Shown piece after piece: positions 7,801 through 16,416 of a stretch of DNA of 44,963 nucleotides. The stretch lies in contig CAMNHH010000002.1 of assembly GCA_946539175.1 (NCBI GenBank), positions 1-44,963 of the forward strand, written 5' to 3'. The position numbers and the translations under genes are program-made. The notes below the pieces were generated by a model, which ran no database searches, was not told the DNA's origin, and saw nothing but the letters and a program-made list of their open reading frames with translations. This stretch comes from an uncultured Clostridia bacterium (GTDB lineage Bacteria; Bacillota; Clostridia; Oscillospirales; Oscillospiraceae). Positions within the stretch are counted from its first letter, which is position 1. Every line of letters starts with the position of its first letter.

Positions 7801-8247
7801 TCAGATGCTGTTTTCCAGGATGGCGGCGAAGGCCTCCAGACCCGCCCGGTCCGCCTGGGTGAAGCGGTCCAGGCTGGGGCTGTCCAGGTCCAGGACGCCG
7901 ACCACCGCGCCGTTCTTCCGCAGCGGGACCACGATCTCGGATCTGGAAGCGCTGTCGCAGGCGACGTGACCCCGGAAGGCGTGGACGTCCGCCACCAGCT
8001 GGGTTTCGTTCTTTTGGGCCGCCGTGCCGCAGACGCCCCGGCCCAGGGGGATCTCGATGCAGGCGGTCTTGCCCTGGAAGGGCCCCAGCACCAGCCTGTC
8101 CCCCTCCAACAGATAGAAGCCCGCCCAGTTCAGATCCGGCAGGCTGTGCCAGAGCAGGGCGGCGGCGTTGGCCAGATTGGAGATGGGATGGGGGATTCCC
8201 TCCACCAGGGCAGCCAGTCGGACGTTGAGCTCGTGATAATCGCACAT
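7801..8247 (-). CDS. msrC: GAF-domain free methionine-(R)-sulfoxide reductase
   Basis: This enzyme reduces free L-methionine-(R)-sulfoxide with catalytic cysteines in a GAF fold. The 148-residue product has the diagnostic segments GPFQGKTACIEIP, GRGVCGTAA, VADVHAF and GHVACDSASRSEIVVPL. These contain the three family cysteines, corresponding to C84, C94 and C118 of the E. coli enzyme. I start at the ATG at 8247 because AAAGGAGG lies upstream. A longer frame to 8319 would cover the promoter. It shares a unit with moxR, which is not an obvious functional partner. The divergent neighbour is tsaE, with abutting promoters. Confidence 0.93.
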   Translation of the reverse strand: MCDYHELNVRLAALVEGIPHPISNLANAAALLWHSLPDLNWAGFYLLEGDRLVLGPFQGKTACIEIPLGRGVCGTAAQKNETQLVADVHAFRGHVACDSASRSEIVVPLRKNGAVVGVLDLDSPSLDRFTQADRAGLEAFAAILENSI

Positions 8248-8284
8248 ATCGCGCGGCCTCCTTTCGGACTGTTTTACACCTCCT

Positions 8285-8313
8285 ATTTTATCACAGGGAA
8301 AGAGGAATTGCAA
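8285..8313 (-). promoter_or_regulatory. msrC-moxR promoter
   Basis: On the minus strand TTGCAA (8308-8313) and TAAAAT (8285-8290) are exactly 17 bases apart, 38 bases upstream of the msrC ATG. Its -35 box directly touches the -35 box of the opposite promoter. Confidence 0.75.
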
Positions 8314-8342
8314 TTGCATTTTCTCCAGCGATATGCTATAAT
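8314..8342 (+). promoter_or_regulatory. tsaE operon promoter
   Basis: TTGCAT (8314-8319) and a perfect TATAAT (8337-8342) are 17 bases apart on the plus strand, 28 bases before the tsaE ATG. The two divergent -35 boxes form the run TTGCAATTGCAT. Confidence 0.85.
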
Positions 8343-8369
8343 GTTCGGAGAATCGAAAGGAAGACTGCT

Positions 8370-8813
8370 ATGACTTATACCACCCACTCCGCCGCTGAGA
8401 CGGAGCTTCTGGGGGCAAGACTGGCTGAGACCCTGCGGCCCGGCAGCGTGCTGGCCTTCCGGGGCGACCTGGGGGCGGGCAAGACCGCCTTCGTCCGGGG
8501 CGTGGCCCGGGGCCTGGGGATACGGGAGCCCGTCACCTCCCCCACCTATACCATCGTAAACGAATACCCCCAGGGACGGATGCCCCTGTTCCACTTTGAC
8601 ATGTACCGGCTCCGGGACCCGGAGGAGCTCTTTGACCTGGGCTGGGAGGACTATCTGGCCCGGGACGGCGTCTGCGCCGTGGAATGGAGCGAGAACGTGG
8701 CGGAGGCCCTGGAGGACCCCATCACCGTCACCATCCGCAAGGACCCGGCGGACGAGAATCTACGGTACGTCACCATCACAGGAGGAGGCCCGGATGCGGA
8801 TCATTGCCTTTGA
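8370..8813 (+). CDS. tsaE: tRNA threonylcarbamoyladenosine biosynthesis ATPase TsaE
   Basis: TsaE is the P-loop ATPase that works with TsaB and TsaD to put t6A on ANN-decoding tRNAs. The 147-residue product has Walker A GDLGAGKTAFVRG near 32-44, the SPTYTIVNEY switch segment and HFDMYRL with the family Asp. The C-terminal part carries the EWSEN motif. The ATG is preceded by GAAAGGAAG. It is the first gene of the operon tsaE-tsaB-upp-antiporter and overlaps tsaB by 20 bases. tsaD is not in this window. Confidence 0.97.
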   Translation: MTYTTHSAAETELLGARLAETLRPGSVLAFRGDLGAGKTAFVRGVARGLGIREPVTSPTYTIVNEYPQGRMPLFHFDMYRLRDPEELFDLGWEDYLARDGVCAVEWSENVAEALEDPITVTIRKDPADENLRYVTITGGGPDADHCL

Positions 8814-9504
8814 GACCTCCGCCAAGGCCGTCTCGGTCGCCCTGCTGACCGACGGCGCCCTGACGGCGGAATATTTTCAGAACAGCGGCCAGACCCACAG
8901 CCGGACTCTGATGAAGCTGGCCAAGGACATGCTGGACAACTGCGATCTCTCCCCCGCCGACCTGGACTATGCGGCCTGGGCCAACGGGCCGGGGAGCTTC
9001 ACCGGGGTTCGGATCGGCGCCGCGGCGGCCAAGGGCCTCTGCTGGGGCCTGGAGCTGCCCGCCCTGCCGGTCTCCACCCTGGAGGCCATGGCCTGGACCG
9101 CCGCGGATCGGGACGGGCCGGTCTGCTGCTGCATGGACGCCCGGCGCGGCCAGATCTACAACGCCCTCTTCCGCTGCCGCAGCGGACAGCCGGAGCGGAT
9201 CACGCCGGACCGGGCCATCGCCCTGGAGGAGCTGGCGCCGGAGCTGGCCGCCCTGGAGGGTCCGATCTATCTGGTGGGGGACGGGGCCAAGCTGGCCTAC
9301 GACGCCCTGTATCCGCAGCTTCCGGCGCTGCGGCTGAGCTCTGAGCATCTGCGGCAGCAGCGGGCTTCCGGCGTGGCGCTGGCGGCCCGGGCCGCCGTTT
9401 TGCTGGGCAGGACCGCCGACCCGGCCCTGTCCGTACCCAATTACCTGCGTCTTTCCCAGGCTGAACGGGAGAGACTGGCAAAAGAATCGAAAGAAGGAGA
9501 ATAG
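8794..9504 (+). CDS. tsaB: tRNA threonylcarbamoyladenosine biosynthesis protein TsaB
   Basis: TsaB is the inactive ASKHA-fold partner of TsaD in t6A synthesis. The 236-residue product starts [17 protein letters not shown] and carries the hallmark [18 protein letters not shown] near residues 67-84, as well as the [13 protein letters not shown] segment. The start at 8794 is supported by GGAGGAGG and by homology. The long frame beginning at 8596 is a shadow of tsaE. It overlaps tsaE by 20 bases and ends two bases before upp, so expression is tightly coupled. Confidence 0.96.
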   Translation: MRIIAFETSAKAVSVALLTDGALTAEYFQNSGQTHSRTLMKLAKDMLDNCDLSPADLDYAAWANGPGSFTGVRIGAAAAKGLCWGLELPALPVSTLEAMAWTAADRDGPVCCCMDARRGQIYNALFRCRSGQPERITPDRAIALEELAPELAALEGPIYLVGDGAKLAYDALYPQLPALRLSSEHLRQQRASGVALAARAAVLLGRTADPALSVPNYLRLSQAERERLAKESKEGE

Positions 9505-9506
9505 TT

Positions 9507-10139
9507 ATGGGTTCATTACACGTTTTGGAGCATCCGCTGATTCAGCACAAGCTGGCCATTCTGCGGAACAAGGATACCGGCGTCAAGGAGTTCCGGGAGC
9601 TGGTGGGCGAGATCGCCCAGCTGATGTGCTACGAGGCCACCCGAAATCTGCCCACCAAGGAGGTGGAGATCGAGACCCCCGTGGCAAGGGCCAAGGTTCG
9701 GATGCTGGCAGGCAAGAAGCTGGCCATCGTGCCGATCCTGCGGGCCGGCCTGGGTATGGTGGATCCCATCATCGACCTGATCCCCTCTGCCAAGGTGGGC
9801 CACATCGGCCTGTACCGGGATCCCGAGACCCATCTGCCTGTGGAATACTACTGCAAGATGCCCCCGGACATCTCCGAGCGTCAGGTCTTTGTGGTGGATC
9901 CCATGCTGGCCACCGGCGGCAGCGCCTCCGCGGCCATCAGCCTGCTGAAGGAGAAATTCGGCTGCAAAAACATCGTCCTCATGGACATCATCGCCGCCCC
10001 CGAGGGCGTGGCGGTGATCCGCAGGGATCATCCCGACGTGGAGCTCTTTGTGGCCTCCGTGGATGAAAAGCTCAACGAACACGCCTACATTGTGCCCGGC
10101 CTCGGCGACGCCGGAGATCGGATTTTCGGGACAAAATAA
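9507..10139 (+). CDS. upp: uracil phosphoribosyltransferase
   Basis: UPRTase salvages uracil by joining it to PRPP to give UMP. The 210-residue product is family length. It has the PRPP-binding loop [15 protein letters not shown] near 130-144, the PILRAGLGM segment and the C-terminal uracil-binding region [12 protein letters not shown]. The ATG is preceded by AGAAGGAG. It follows tsaB after two bases and precedes the antiporter after two bases. No leader or attenuator resembling a PyrR site is present, so it is probably expressed with the t6A genes. Confidence 0.98.
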   Translation: MGSLHVLEHPLIQHKLAILRNKDTGVKEFRELVGEIAQLMCYEATRNLPTKEVEIETPVARAKVRMLAGKKLAIVPILRAGLGMVDPIIDLIPSAKVGHIGLYRDPETHLPVEYYCKMPPDISERQVFVVDPMLATGGSASAAISLLKEKFGCKNIVLMDIIAAPEGVAVIRRDHPDVELFVASVDEKLNEHAYIVPGLGDAGDRIFGTK

Positions 10140-10141
10140 TT

Positions 10142-11434
10142 ATGGAAACACTACTCTCTATCGCAGTTTCTCTGCTGGCTGGCCTCATCATGTCCCGGGT
10201 GGTAAAGCCCTTGAAGCTGCCCGCTGTGACAGGCTATCTGATCGGCGGTCTGCTGATCGGTCCCTTTGCGCTGGGCGCCCTGGGCGTCAGGGGCCTGGGC
10301 TTCACCAGCTTTGACGAGGTGGGCGCCCTGAAGCCCATCTCCGACGTGGCCCTGGGCTTCATCGCCTTCGCCATCGGCAACGAGTTCCGCCTCAAGCAGC
10401 TCAAGACCATCGGCCGGCAGGCCACGATCGTCGCCGTCTTCCAGGCCCTTTCCGCGACGATTCTGGTGGACCTGGGCCTGCTGGGCCTCCACCTGCTGAT
10501 GCCCGACAAGATCAACGTGGCCGACTGCATCACCCTGGGCGCCATCGCCACGGCCACGGCCCCGGCGGCCACCCTCATGGTCGTCAACCAATACAAGGCC
10601 AAGGGTCCCCTGGTGGACATCCTGCTGCCCATCGTCGCCCTGGACGACGCCGTGGGTCTCATCGTCTTCGCCGTCAGCTTCGGTATCGCCAAGAGCCTGG
10701 TCAGCGGCGTGGGCGTCAGCCTGGTCTCCGTCCTGGTGAACCCCCTGCTGGAGGTCTTCGCCTCCCTGGCCCTGGGCACGGTCCTGGGTCTGATCTACAC
10801 CTGGTTCGAGCGCTTCTTCCACTCCCGCTCCAAGCGGCTGACGGTGGCCATCACCTTCGTGGTCTTCGCCGTCTCCTTCTCCATGCTGCGGATTCCTCTG
10901 GGCGGTGAGGTGGAGCTGGGCTTCTCCTCCCTGCTGGTCTGCATGATGATGGCCACGGTGTTCTGCAACATCTGCCCCAGCTCCGAGGAGCTCATGGCAA
11001 AGACCGACCGCTGGACCGCGCCCCTGTTCGTGCTCTTCTTCGTCATCAGCGGCGCGGAACTGGACCTGTCCGTCTTCAAGGACTGGGTGGCGGTGCTGGT
11101 GGGCGCGGCCTACATTCTCCTGCGCTCCAGCGGCAAGATCGGCGGCGCCTCGGTCTCCTCCCGCTTTACCAAGTGCAGCCCCACCATTCAGAAATGGCTG
11201 GGCATTACCCTGCTGCCCCAGGCGGGCGTGGCTTTGGGCATGTCTCTGACGGTTTCCACCCAGCTCGGACCCGACGGGGCCGTGATCCGGTCCATCGTGC
11301 TGTTCTCGGTGCTGGTCTATGAGCTGGTGGGACCCATGCTCACCAAGATTGCCCTGACCAAGGCCGGGGAGATCTCCCCCAAGGAGCTCAACCCGCCCCA
11401 CCAAGAGCCCAAGCGTCACAGGGCGAAGGTCTGA
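10142..11434 (+). CDS. cation:proton antiporter (CPA2 type)
   Basis: The 430-residue product is nearly all hydrophobic, with about 12-13 membrane segments. It has the N-terminal PAVTGYLIGGLLIGPF motif of monovalent cation/proton antiporter-2 (Na+/H+ exchanger) proteins. ALDDAVGLIVF carries the paired aspartates typical of electrogenic exchangers, and FAIGNEF resembles the early family segment. The ion (Na+ or K+) cannot be told. There is no RCK/TrkA regulatory domain after residue 420. The ATG follows the upp stop by two bases without a clear ribosome site (only GGGACAA), so translation probably depends on ribosomes finishing upp. Confidence 0.87.
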   Translation: METLLSIAVSLLAGLIMSRVVKPLKLPAVTGYLIGGLLIGPFALGALGVRGLGFTSFDEVGALKPISDVALGFIAFAIGNEFRLKQLKTIGRQATIVAVFQALSATILVDLGLLGLHLLMPDKINVADCITLGAIATATAPAATLMVVNQYKAKGPLVDILLPIVALDDAVGLIVFAVSFGIAKSLVSGVGVSLVSVLVNPLLEVFASLALGTVLGLIYTWFERFFHSRSKRLTVAITFVVFAVSFSMLRIPLGGEVELGFSSLLVCMMMATVFCNICPSSEELMAKTDRWTAPLFVLFFVISGAELDLSVFKDWVAVLVGAAYILLRSSGKIGGASVSSRFTKCSPTIQKWLGITLLPQAGVALGMSLTVSTQLGPDGAVIRSIVLFSVLVYELVGPMLTKIALTKAGEISPKELNPPHQEPKRHRAKV

Positions 11435-11454
11435 GCCCGTTTCCCCGCATTTGT

Positions 11455-11489
11455 CAAGAGGCATCCACACGACCTGCGGATGCCTCTTG
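11455..11489 (+). terminator. hairpin after the antiporter gene
   Basis: CAAGAGGCATCC pairs perfectly with GGATGCCTCTTG across an 11-base loop, ending the tsaE operon. No T-tract follows, so termination may be partial and leave some read-through into the cotH-like gene. Confidence 0.55.
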
Positions 11490-11529
11490 CGCATTCCGAC
11501 TTCATCACCGTGAAAGGAGATCGATCACC

Positions 11530-14007
11530 ATGCGGAAATGCGCTCGGCTGTTGCTGCTGGTCCTCTGTCTCGGACTGACGGTCTTTGCCGTCCACGCCCA
11601 GCAGGGCCCGGAGCTGCTGGTCAATCCCTATGGCGGCGACGCCGACGCCATAGACTGCGTCCGCCTGCACGTCGGGGAGGACGGTCTGTATCTCTTCCTG
11701 CCCGCCGGGACAGAGCCCGGGCAGGCCCGGATCTATTTCTCCCCGGAGGCCACTGTGCTCCTGGATGGGCTCTCCCTGCGCTCCGGCGACAGCGGGGCGC
11801 TTCTCACCGAGGGCGCCCATCTGCTGCGCTGGGAGGGCCGGGACTATCCGCTTCGGGTCTGCATCTCCGAGCACCTGCCCGCCGTCTTCCTCTCCACCCA
11901 ATCCGGGAGCCTGGACTACCTCCACGCCGACAAGGAGAACAAGGAGGCCGGTGCCATCCGGGTCTATGAAAACGGGGAAATGACCCTGGATCAGAGTCTG
12001 AAGCAGATCAAGGGCCGGGGCAACTCCACCTGGGCCTATCCGAAAAAGCCCTACAACATCAAGTTTGACAAGAAAACCGCCCTGCTGGGCATGGCCAAGG
12101 CGAAAAAATGGACCCTGCTGGCCAATTACATCGACCCCACCCTGCTGCACAACGCCTGCGGCTGGGCCTTCGCGGAGGCCCTGGGGCAGCCCTGCACCGC
12201 CTCCTACCGCCACGTGGATCTCTACGCCAACGGCTGCTATCTGGGCAGCTACGTGGTCTGCGAAAGCGTGGAGGTGGGGGAAAACCGGGTGGACATTCCG
12301 GATCTGGATAAGGCCAACGAGGACGCGAACCCGGATCTGGATCTGGCGGGACTGCCAAGGGGCGGCACCGGTCCCAACGGCAGCGTCCAGAGCGCCGCGG
12401 TGAAGGGCTCCCGCAAGTGGCTGCAGATCCCCCAGGAGCCCGCCGACATCAGCGGCGGCTATCTGCTGGAGCTGGACTACCCGGACCGCTACGTCAAGGA
12501 GCTCTGCGGCTTCGTGACCCAAAACGGACAGCCCGTGGTGCTGAAGTCCCCGGAATGCGCCTCCCAGGCGGAGGTCAGCTACATCGCGGATCTGACGGAC
12601 GAGGCCTTTGAGGCCCTCTACAACGCTACGGGGCTGAACAGCCTGGGCAGACACTACAGCGAATACTTCGACCTGGACTCCCTGGCCGCGGCCTATCTGG
12701 TGCAGGAGCTGTCCATGAACTTTGACGCGGGCTTCTCCAGCTTTTTCTTCTATAAGCCCGCAGGCGAGGAGAAATTCTGCTTCGGCCCGGTTTGGGACAT
12801 GGACAACGCCTTCGGCAGCCCCTACGCCAATCTCAACGTGCCTCTCATCACCACAAATCTCTGGTGGGCCAACCAGATGGGCTGCAACGGCATCCCCAGC
12901 ATTCTGGCGGCGGCCAACCGGCACGGAGACTTCCGCCGTCTGGTCTCGGAAAAATGGGAGCGCTTCTGCAGCTCCGGCTCCCTGGCCCAGGTGGAGCGGC
13001 AGCTGGCGGAGCTGGCTGTGACGGTGAGGAAAAGCGCCGTTATGAACGGCCTGCGCTGGGCCGGGGAGGAGATCCCCGGCGCTGCCGCCACGGAGGCGGA
13101 CTGGATCCGGCAGGCCAGGATCTGTCTGAGCTTTGTCAGCGATCGGGCGGCGGCGCTGAGCCGGGGTCTGGGGGCCCGGGGGGCCTATCTCTATTACGAT
13201 CTGAACGGCGCCGCGGCGGATCGCTGGGCCACGGTCTCCCCCATTCTGCAGCAGGGAGACTACGCTGTGCTGCGGGAGCTGCAGGGCAACGGGCCCATCG
13301 CGGCCCCGGAGGGCATGCTGTTTTGCGGCTGGAGCCCCACGCCCGACGGCAGCGGCCCCGTCTGCCAGCCGGGTGACCGGCTTCTGCTGGACAGCGACGC
13401 CACGGTGCTTTACGCCGTCTGGCGCAGCCAGCGGGATCTGGACCGGGAGAACGGGGTAAATCCCTTCCTGGACGTGGCGGAGGGGAAATACTATTATGAC
13501 CCGGTGCTCTGGGCCTACTACCACGAGCCTCAGATCACGAGCGGCACGGACCTGAACCGCTTCTCCCCCAACGCCCTGTGTACCAGAGAGCAGATCGTCA
13601 GCTTCCTCTGGCTGGCCATGAACAGGCCGGAGCCCGCGGGAGACGAGATGCCCTTTGCCGACCTGCAGCCCGCGAACTATTATTACAAGGCGGTGCTCTG
13701 GGCTGTGGAGCAGGGCATCACCGGCGGCGTGGGCGGCGGACGCTTCGGCGTGGGCCAGCCCTGCACACGGGAGCAGGTGGTCAGCTTCCTCTGGATCGCC
13801 GCGGGCAGGCCGGAGCCCCAAGGCACCGGGCAGTCCTTCCGGGACATATCCCCGGAAAAATACTACTATAAGCCGGTACTCTGGGCCCAGGAGCAGGGCA
13901 TCACCGGCGGCGTGGGAGAGGGACTCTTCGGCGTGGGCCGCAGCTGCAGCCGGGCCGAAGCCATGACCTTCCTCTATCTGGCCCTGGGACGGCAGAATGA
14001 AGCATAA
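11530..14007 (+). CDS. secreted CotH-kinase-like protein with three SLH repeats
   Basis: The 825-residue product opens with a signal peptide (MRKCARLLLLVL..., likely cleaved after AVHA near residue 23). A CotH domain at about 150-450 carries GRGNSTWAYPKKPYNIKF, YRHVDLYANGCYLGSYVVCE and GPVWDMDNAFG. Such domains can be atypical protein kinases, as Bacillus CotH is for spore coat proteins. Three SLH-type repeats follow from about 643 to the end, with Y-Y-K-V-LWA-EQGITGGV and CTREQVVSFLW cores. SLH repeats anchor proteins to cell-wall polymers, so this is an exported, wall-bound protein rather than a coat protein. AAAGGAGATCG precedes the ATG. Kinase activity and substrate are inference. Confidence 0.88.
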   Translation: MRKCARLLLLVLCLGLTVFAVHAQQGPELLVNPYGGDADAIDCVRLHVGEDGLYLFLPAGTEPGQARIYFSPEATVLLDGLSLRSGDSGALLTEGAHLLRWEGRDYPLRVCISEHLPAVFLSTQSGSLDYLHADKENKEAGAIRVYENGEMTLDQSLKQIKGRGNSTWAYPKKPYNIKFDKKTALLGMAKAKKWTLLANYIDPTLLHNACGWAFAEALGQPCTASYRHVDLYANGCYLGSYVVCESVEVGENRVDIPDLDKANEDANPDLDLAGLPRGGTGPNGSVQSAAVKGSRKWLQIPQEPADISGGYLLELDYPDRYVKELCGFVTQNGQPVVLKSPECASQAEVSYIADLTDEAFEALYNATGLNSLGRHYSEYFDLDSLAAAYLVQELSMNFDAGFSSFFFYKPAGEEKFCFGPVWDMDNAFGSPYANLNVPLITTNLWWANQMGCNGIPSILAAANRHGDFRRLVSEKWERFCSSGSLAQVERQLAELAVTVRKSAVMNGLRWAGEEIPGAAATEADWIRQARICLSFVSDRAAALSRGLGARGAYLYYDLNGAAADRWATVSPILQQGDYAVLRELQGNGPIAAPEGMLFCGWSPTPDGSGPVCQPGDRLLLDSDATVLYAVWRSQRDLDRENGVNPFLDVAEGKYYYDPVLWAYYHEPQITSGTDLNRFSPNALCTREQIVSFLWLAMNRPEPAGDEMPFADLQPANYYYKAVLWAVEQGITGGVGGGRFGVGQPCTREQVVSFLWIAAGRPEPQGTGQSFRDISPEKYYYKPVLWAQEQGITGGVGEGLFGVGRSCSRAEAMTFLYLALGRQNEA

Positions 14008-14016
14008 GAACGAAAG

Positions 14017-14056
14017 AAGGAAGAAGCAGCCGCGCTGACTGCTTCTTCCTTTTATT
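14017..14056. terminator. terminator between the cotH-like gene and the HAD gene
   Basis: AAGGAAGAAGCAG pairs with CTGCTTCTTCCTT (13-base stem, nine-base loop), followed by TTTATTTCG on the plus strand. On the minus strand the stem ends in TTCCTTCTTTCG, so it can stop both convergent transcripts. Confidence 0.85.
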
Positions 14057-14066
14057 TCGTACAGCT

Positions 14067-14888
14067 TTATTCCGTATAGGCCCGCCAGATCTCCCGCACG
14101 TTTTCAAACAGCCAGGTGGGCGGGGTGTCGGTATGGGTGAAGTCCTCCAGCGTGGCCTCCCCCGACAGGACGCCGATGGTATCCACCCCGGCGCGAACGC
14201 CGGAGGCCACGTCGGTATAGACCCGATCCCCCACCACCACGGTTTCCGCCGGAGCGCGGCCCAGCTTCTCCATGACGATACGGACCATGGTGGGCTGGGG
14301 CTTGCCGATGAAGACGGGCTCCCGGCCCGTGGCGTTGCGGATCATGATGCTCATGGAGCCGCAGTCCGGCACGTAGCCGAAGCTGACGGGACAGACCAGG
14401 TCCGGGTTGGTGGCGTAATAGGCCACGTGCTTCTGCTCCGTCAGGATCTGGCAGGTCCGGCGGAGCTTCTCCATGCTGAGCTCCGTATCGAAGCCCGTCA
14501 GCACCAGATCCACCGGCTCCAGCTCCGTGGTGACCCGGATCCCCGCCGCCCGCAGCTCCCGGACCAGACTCTCGGTGCCCTGGCAGTAGACCCGGGCCCC
14601 GGGATAGCGCTGCTTCAGCAGCAGCACAGCCGCCTGGGCGGAGGTGAAAAAGTCCTCCTCCCCCGCGGGGATGCCCATGCCCCGGAGCTTTTTCAGATAG
14701 TCCGTCACGGACTTGGAGGAGTTGTTGGTAATGAAGACGTAGCTGCCCCCCCGCTCCCGGATGGCCCGCAGCAGATCCAGGGTCCCGTCAAAGATCCGGT
14801 CCTCCATATAGATCGTGCCGTCCATGTCCAGGAGCCAGAGCTTCTTCTCACCCAGCTCAGCCGCTTTGCCCAGATAATCCTGCGTCAT
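14067..14888 (-). CDS. HAD-superfamily IIA phosphatase (NagD-like)
   Basis: The 273-residue product has the HAD motifs of subfamily IIA: LLDMDGT near 19-25 (nucleophile and acid Asp), FITNNSSKS as motif [10 protein letters not shown] as motif III, and [13 protein letters not shown] as motif IV. The C2A cap between motifs II and III is present. Family members dephosphorylate small molecules such as nucleotides or glycerol phosphates. It is the last gene of the polymer operon and its ATG overlaps the tagD stop by four bases. That placement suggests a glycerol-phosphate-type substrate, but this is inference and a general NagD-like housekeeping role is possible. Confidence 0.88.
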   Translation of the reverse strand: MTQDYLGKAAELGEKKLWLLDMDGTIYMEDRIFDGTLDLLRAIRERGGSYVFITNNSSKSVTDYLKKLRGMGIPAGEEDFFTSAQAAVLLLKQRYPGARVYCQGTESLVRELRAAGIRVTTELEPVDLVLTGFDTELSMEKLRRTCQILTEQKHVAYYATNPDLVCPVSFGYVPDCGSMSIMIRNATGREPVFIGKPQPTMVRIVMEKLGRAPAETVVVGDRVYTDVASGVRAGVDTIGVLSGEATLEDFTHTDTPPTWLFENVREIWRAYTE

Positions 14889-15280
14889 GCCTTACGGTTC
14901 AGATCCTGCTTGATCTGCGTGGTGCTGATCTCCGGGGTACGGGGCAGATAGACCACCTCGCAGTAGGGCTTCAGGAAATCGAACTTGCCCTTCCAGTCGT
15001 CGCCCATGACGAAGGTGTCCACGTGGTACTCCTTCACGTCGGAGATCTTCTGCTCCCAGTTCTCCTCCGGGATCACCAGATCCACGTAACGGATGGCCTC
15101 CAGAAGCTGCTTGCGGACCTCGTAGGGAAAATAGCACTTCTTCCGCTTCTCGTTCCAGTTGAACTCATCGGTGGACAGCACCACGATCAGATAGTCCCCC
15201 AGGGCCTTGGCCCGGCGGAGCAGGTTGATGTGGCCGTAGTGGAGCAGATCAAAGGTACCGTAGGTAATGACACGTTTCAT
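14885..15280 (-). CDS. tagD: glycerol-3-phosphate cytidylyltransferase
   Basis: TagD makes CDP-glycerol from CTP and glycerol-3-phosphate, the donor for glycerol-phosphate teichoic acids. The 131-residue product matches Bacillus TagD closely in pattern and length: [14 protein letters not shown] with the HxGH nucleotide site, [22 protein letters not shown] and [15 protein letters not shown]. The cytidylyltransferase signature [12 protein letters not shown] is also present. The ATG has AAAGGAGAA upstream and overlaps the preceding stop by four bases. It lies next to the CDP-glycerol-using transferase, so donor synthesis and use are coupled. Confidence 0.97.
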   Translation of the reverse strand: MKRVITYGTFDLLHYGHINLLRRAKALGDYLIVVLSTDEFNWNEKRKKCYFPYEVRKQLLEAIRYVDLVIPEENWEQKISDVKEYHVDTFVMGDDWKGKFDFLKPYCEVVYLPRTPEISTTQIKQDLNRKA

Positions 15281-16416
15281 TTCGTTTTCTCCTTTTTTAT
15301 TTGCTGTAAAATCAGAGCGGCGCAGCGGACGGAGGCCTGCCCGTCCTCACAGAATTCCTGTTCCCGGGCGAACTCCGCCCAGGCCTGGCTGGTCCAGAGG
15401 GGCTGCAGCTCCTTTAAGATCGCCTCCAGCTCCCCATTGCTCCGGGCCAGGGGGAAGGGCAGCCGGTCCAGGGGGAGGTAGAAGTCCCGGTCCTTCCGGT
15501 ATTGCTCCACGTCCGTGGCAAACTGGACGATGGGCTTGCCCGTCAGCGCGTAGTCGAACATGGAGGAGGAATAGTCGGTAATCAGCAGTCCCGCGGCGCA
15601 GAGCAGCTCCTGCATGTCCGGATAGTCGGTGGCGTTCACCAGACGGTCCGCGTCATAGGCAAAGAGCTGCTTCGACTGCTCCGCCACGTTGGGGTGCAGG
15701 CGGATCAGCACCGTCCACTCCCCCTTGAAGTTCTCCTGACAGCAGCGGCGGACCATGTCGGCGTCCAGGCGGTAGGCCTCCATGCTGTGGTCGTCCCGGA
15801 AGGTGGGGGCGTAGAGCGCCAGCTTCCGATCCTCCGGCAGACCCAGGGACTTGCAGACCTTGGCGTGGAGGGCGGCGTGATCCCGGTAGAAGATATCGTT
15901 GCGGGGGGTGCCGGTGTTCAAAACCGGGCCCTGATACCAGAAGCTGTTCCGGTAGAGCCCGGTCATGAAGCCGCTGCCGGAGACGAAGACGTCGCACTGG
16001 GCGGAGTCCCGCCTGGCTGCAGCCACGTAGGCGGCCTCCAGGCCCTTGTCCGCGTCCGCCTCCACCTTCTTCAGGGCGAAGCCGTGCCAGGTCTGCATGT
16101 AGAGCTGACCCTTGCGCTTCATATTCTCATACTTGCGGCAGTTGTCCACCCAGACCCGGGCGGAGGCCAGCGCCCGCAGCTTCTTCAGGCCGGTGTTGGG
16201 CACCGCCCGGACCCCCTCGGGAAGGGTCCTGGCGGCAGCCTCGTCCTTACAGAGCCAGATCAGATCCAGGTCCTCGCCGCTCTGCAGCAGGACCTCGCAG
16301 ATGGCCTTGGGGCTGTCGGACCAGCCCCGTCCGTAGTAGCTGGAAAAGACCACCCGGTTTTTCCGGATGGGGGTCACGGCACAGAGGGCCTTGACGGCCA
16401 GATCATGCATCGACAT
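15277..16416 (-). CDS. CDP-glycerol glycerophosphotransferase (TagB/TagF family)
   Basis: These enzymes transfer glycerol phosphate from CDP-glycerol to a lipid-linked acceptor (TagB priming) or extend the chain (TagF). The 379-residue product carries the family segments [35 protein letters not shown] and [12 protein letters not shown]. Its length is close to TagB and much shorter than TagF, but primase or polymerase cannot be decided. Three in-frame ATGs lie at 16422, 16416 and 16410. I chose 16416 because AAAGGAG is seven bases upstream. It overlaps the flippase end and the tagD start. No tagO or tagA homologue is visible nearby. Confidence 0.92.
   Translation of the reverse strand: MSMHDLAVKALCAVTPIRKNRVVFSSYYGRGWSDSPKAICEVLLQSGEDLDLIWLCKDEAAARTLPEGVRAVPNTGLKKLRALASARVWVDNCRKYENMKRKGQLYMQTWHGFALKKVEADADKGLEAAYVAAARRDSAQCDVFVSGSGFMTGLYRNSFWYQGPVLNTGTPRNDIFYRDHAALHAKVCKSLGLPEDRKLALYAPTFRDDHSMEAYRLDADMVRRCCQENFKGEWTVLIRLHPNVAEQSKQLFAYDADRLVNATDYPDMQELLCAAGLLITDYSSSMFDYALTGKPIVQFATDVEQYRKDRDFYLPLDRLPFPLARSNGELEAILKELQPLWTSQAWAEFAREQEFCEDGQASVRCAALILQQIKKEKTK

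Noticed and set aside
11435-11529. Riboswitch or leader upstream of the cotH-like gene
   Set aside because: Only one simple hairpin is present, positioned as the terminator of the preceding operon.
11416-13821. Minus-strand open frame of 801 codons
   Set aside because: It is the reverse complement of the CotH-SLH gene, with no recognisable domain and shadow-type composition.
13459-13990. Tandem repeats at the end of the cotH-like gene taken as a DNA repeat
   Set aside because: They are protein-level SLH repeats whose spacing follows the domain length.
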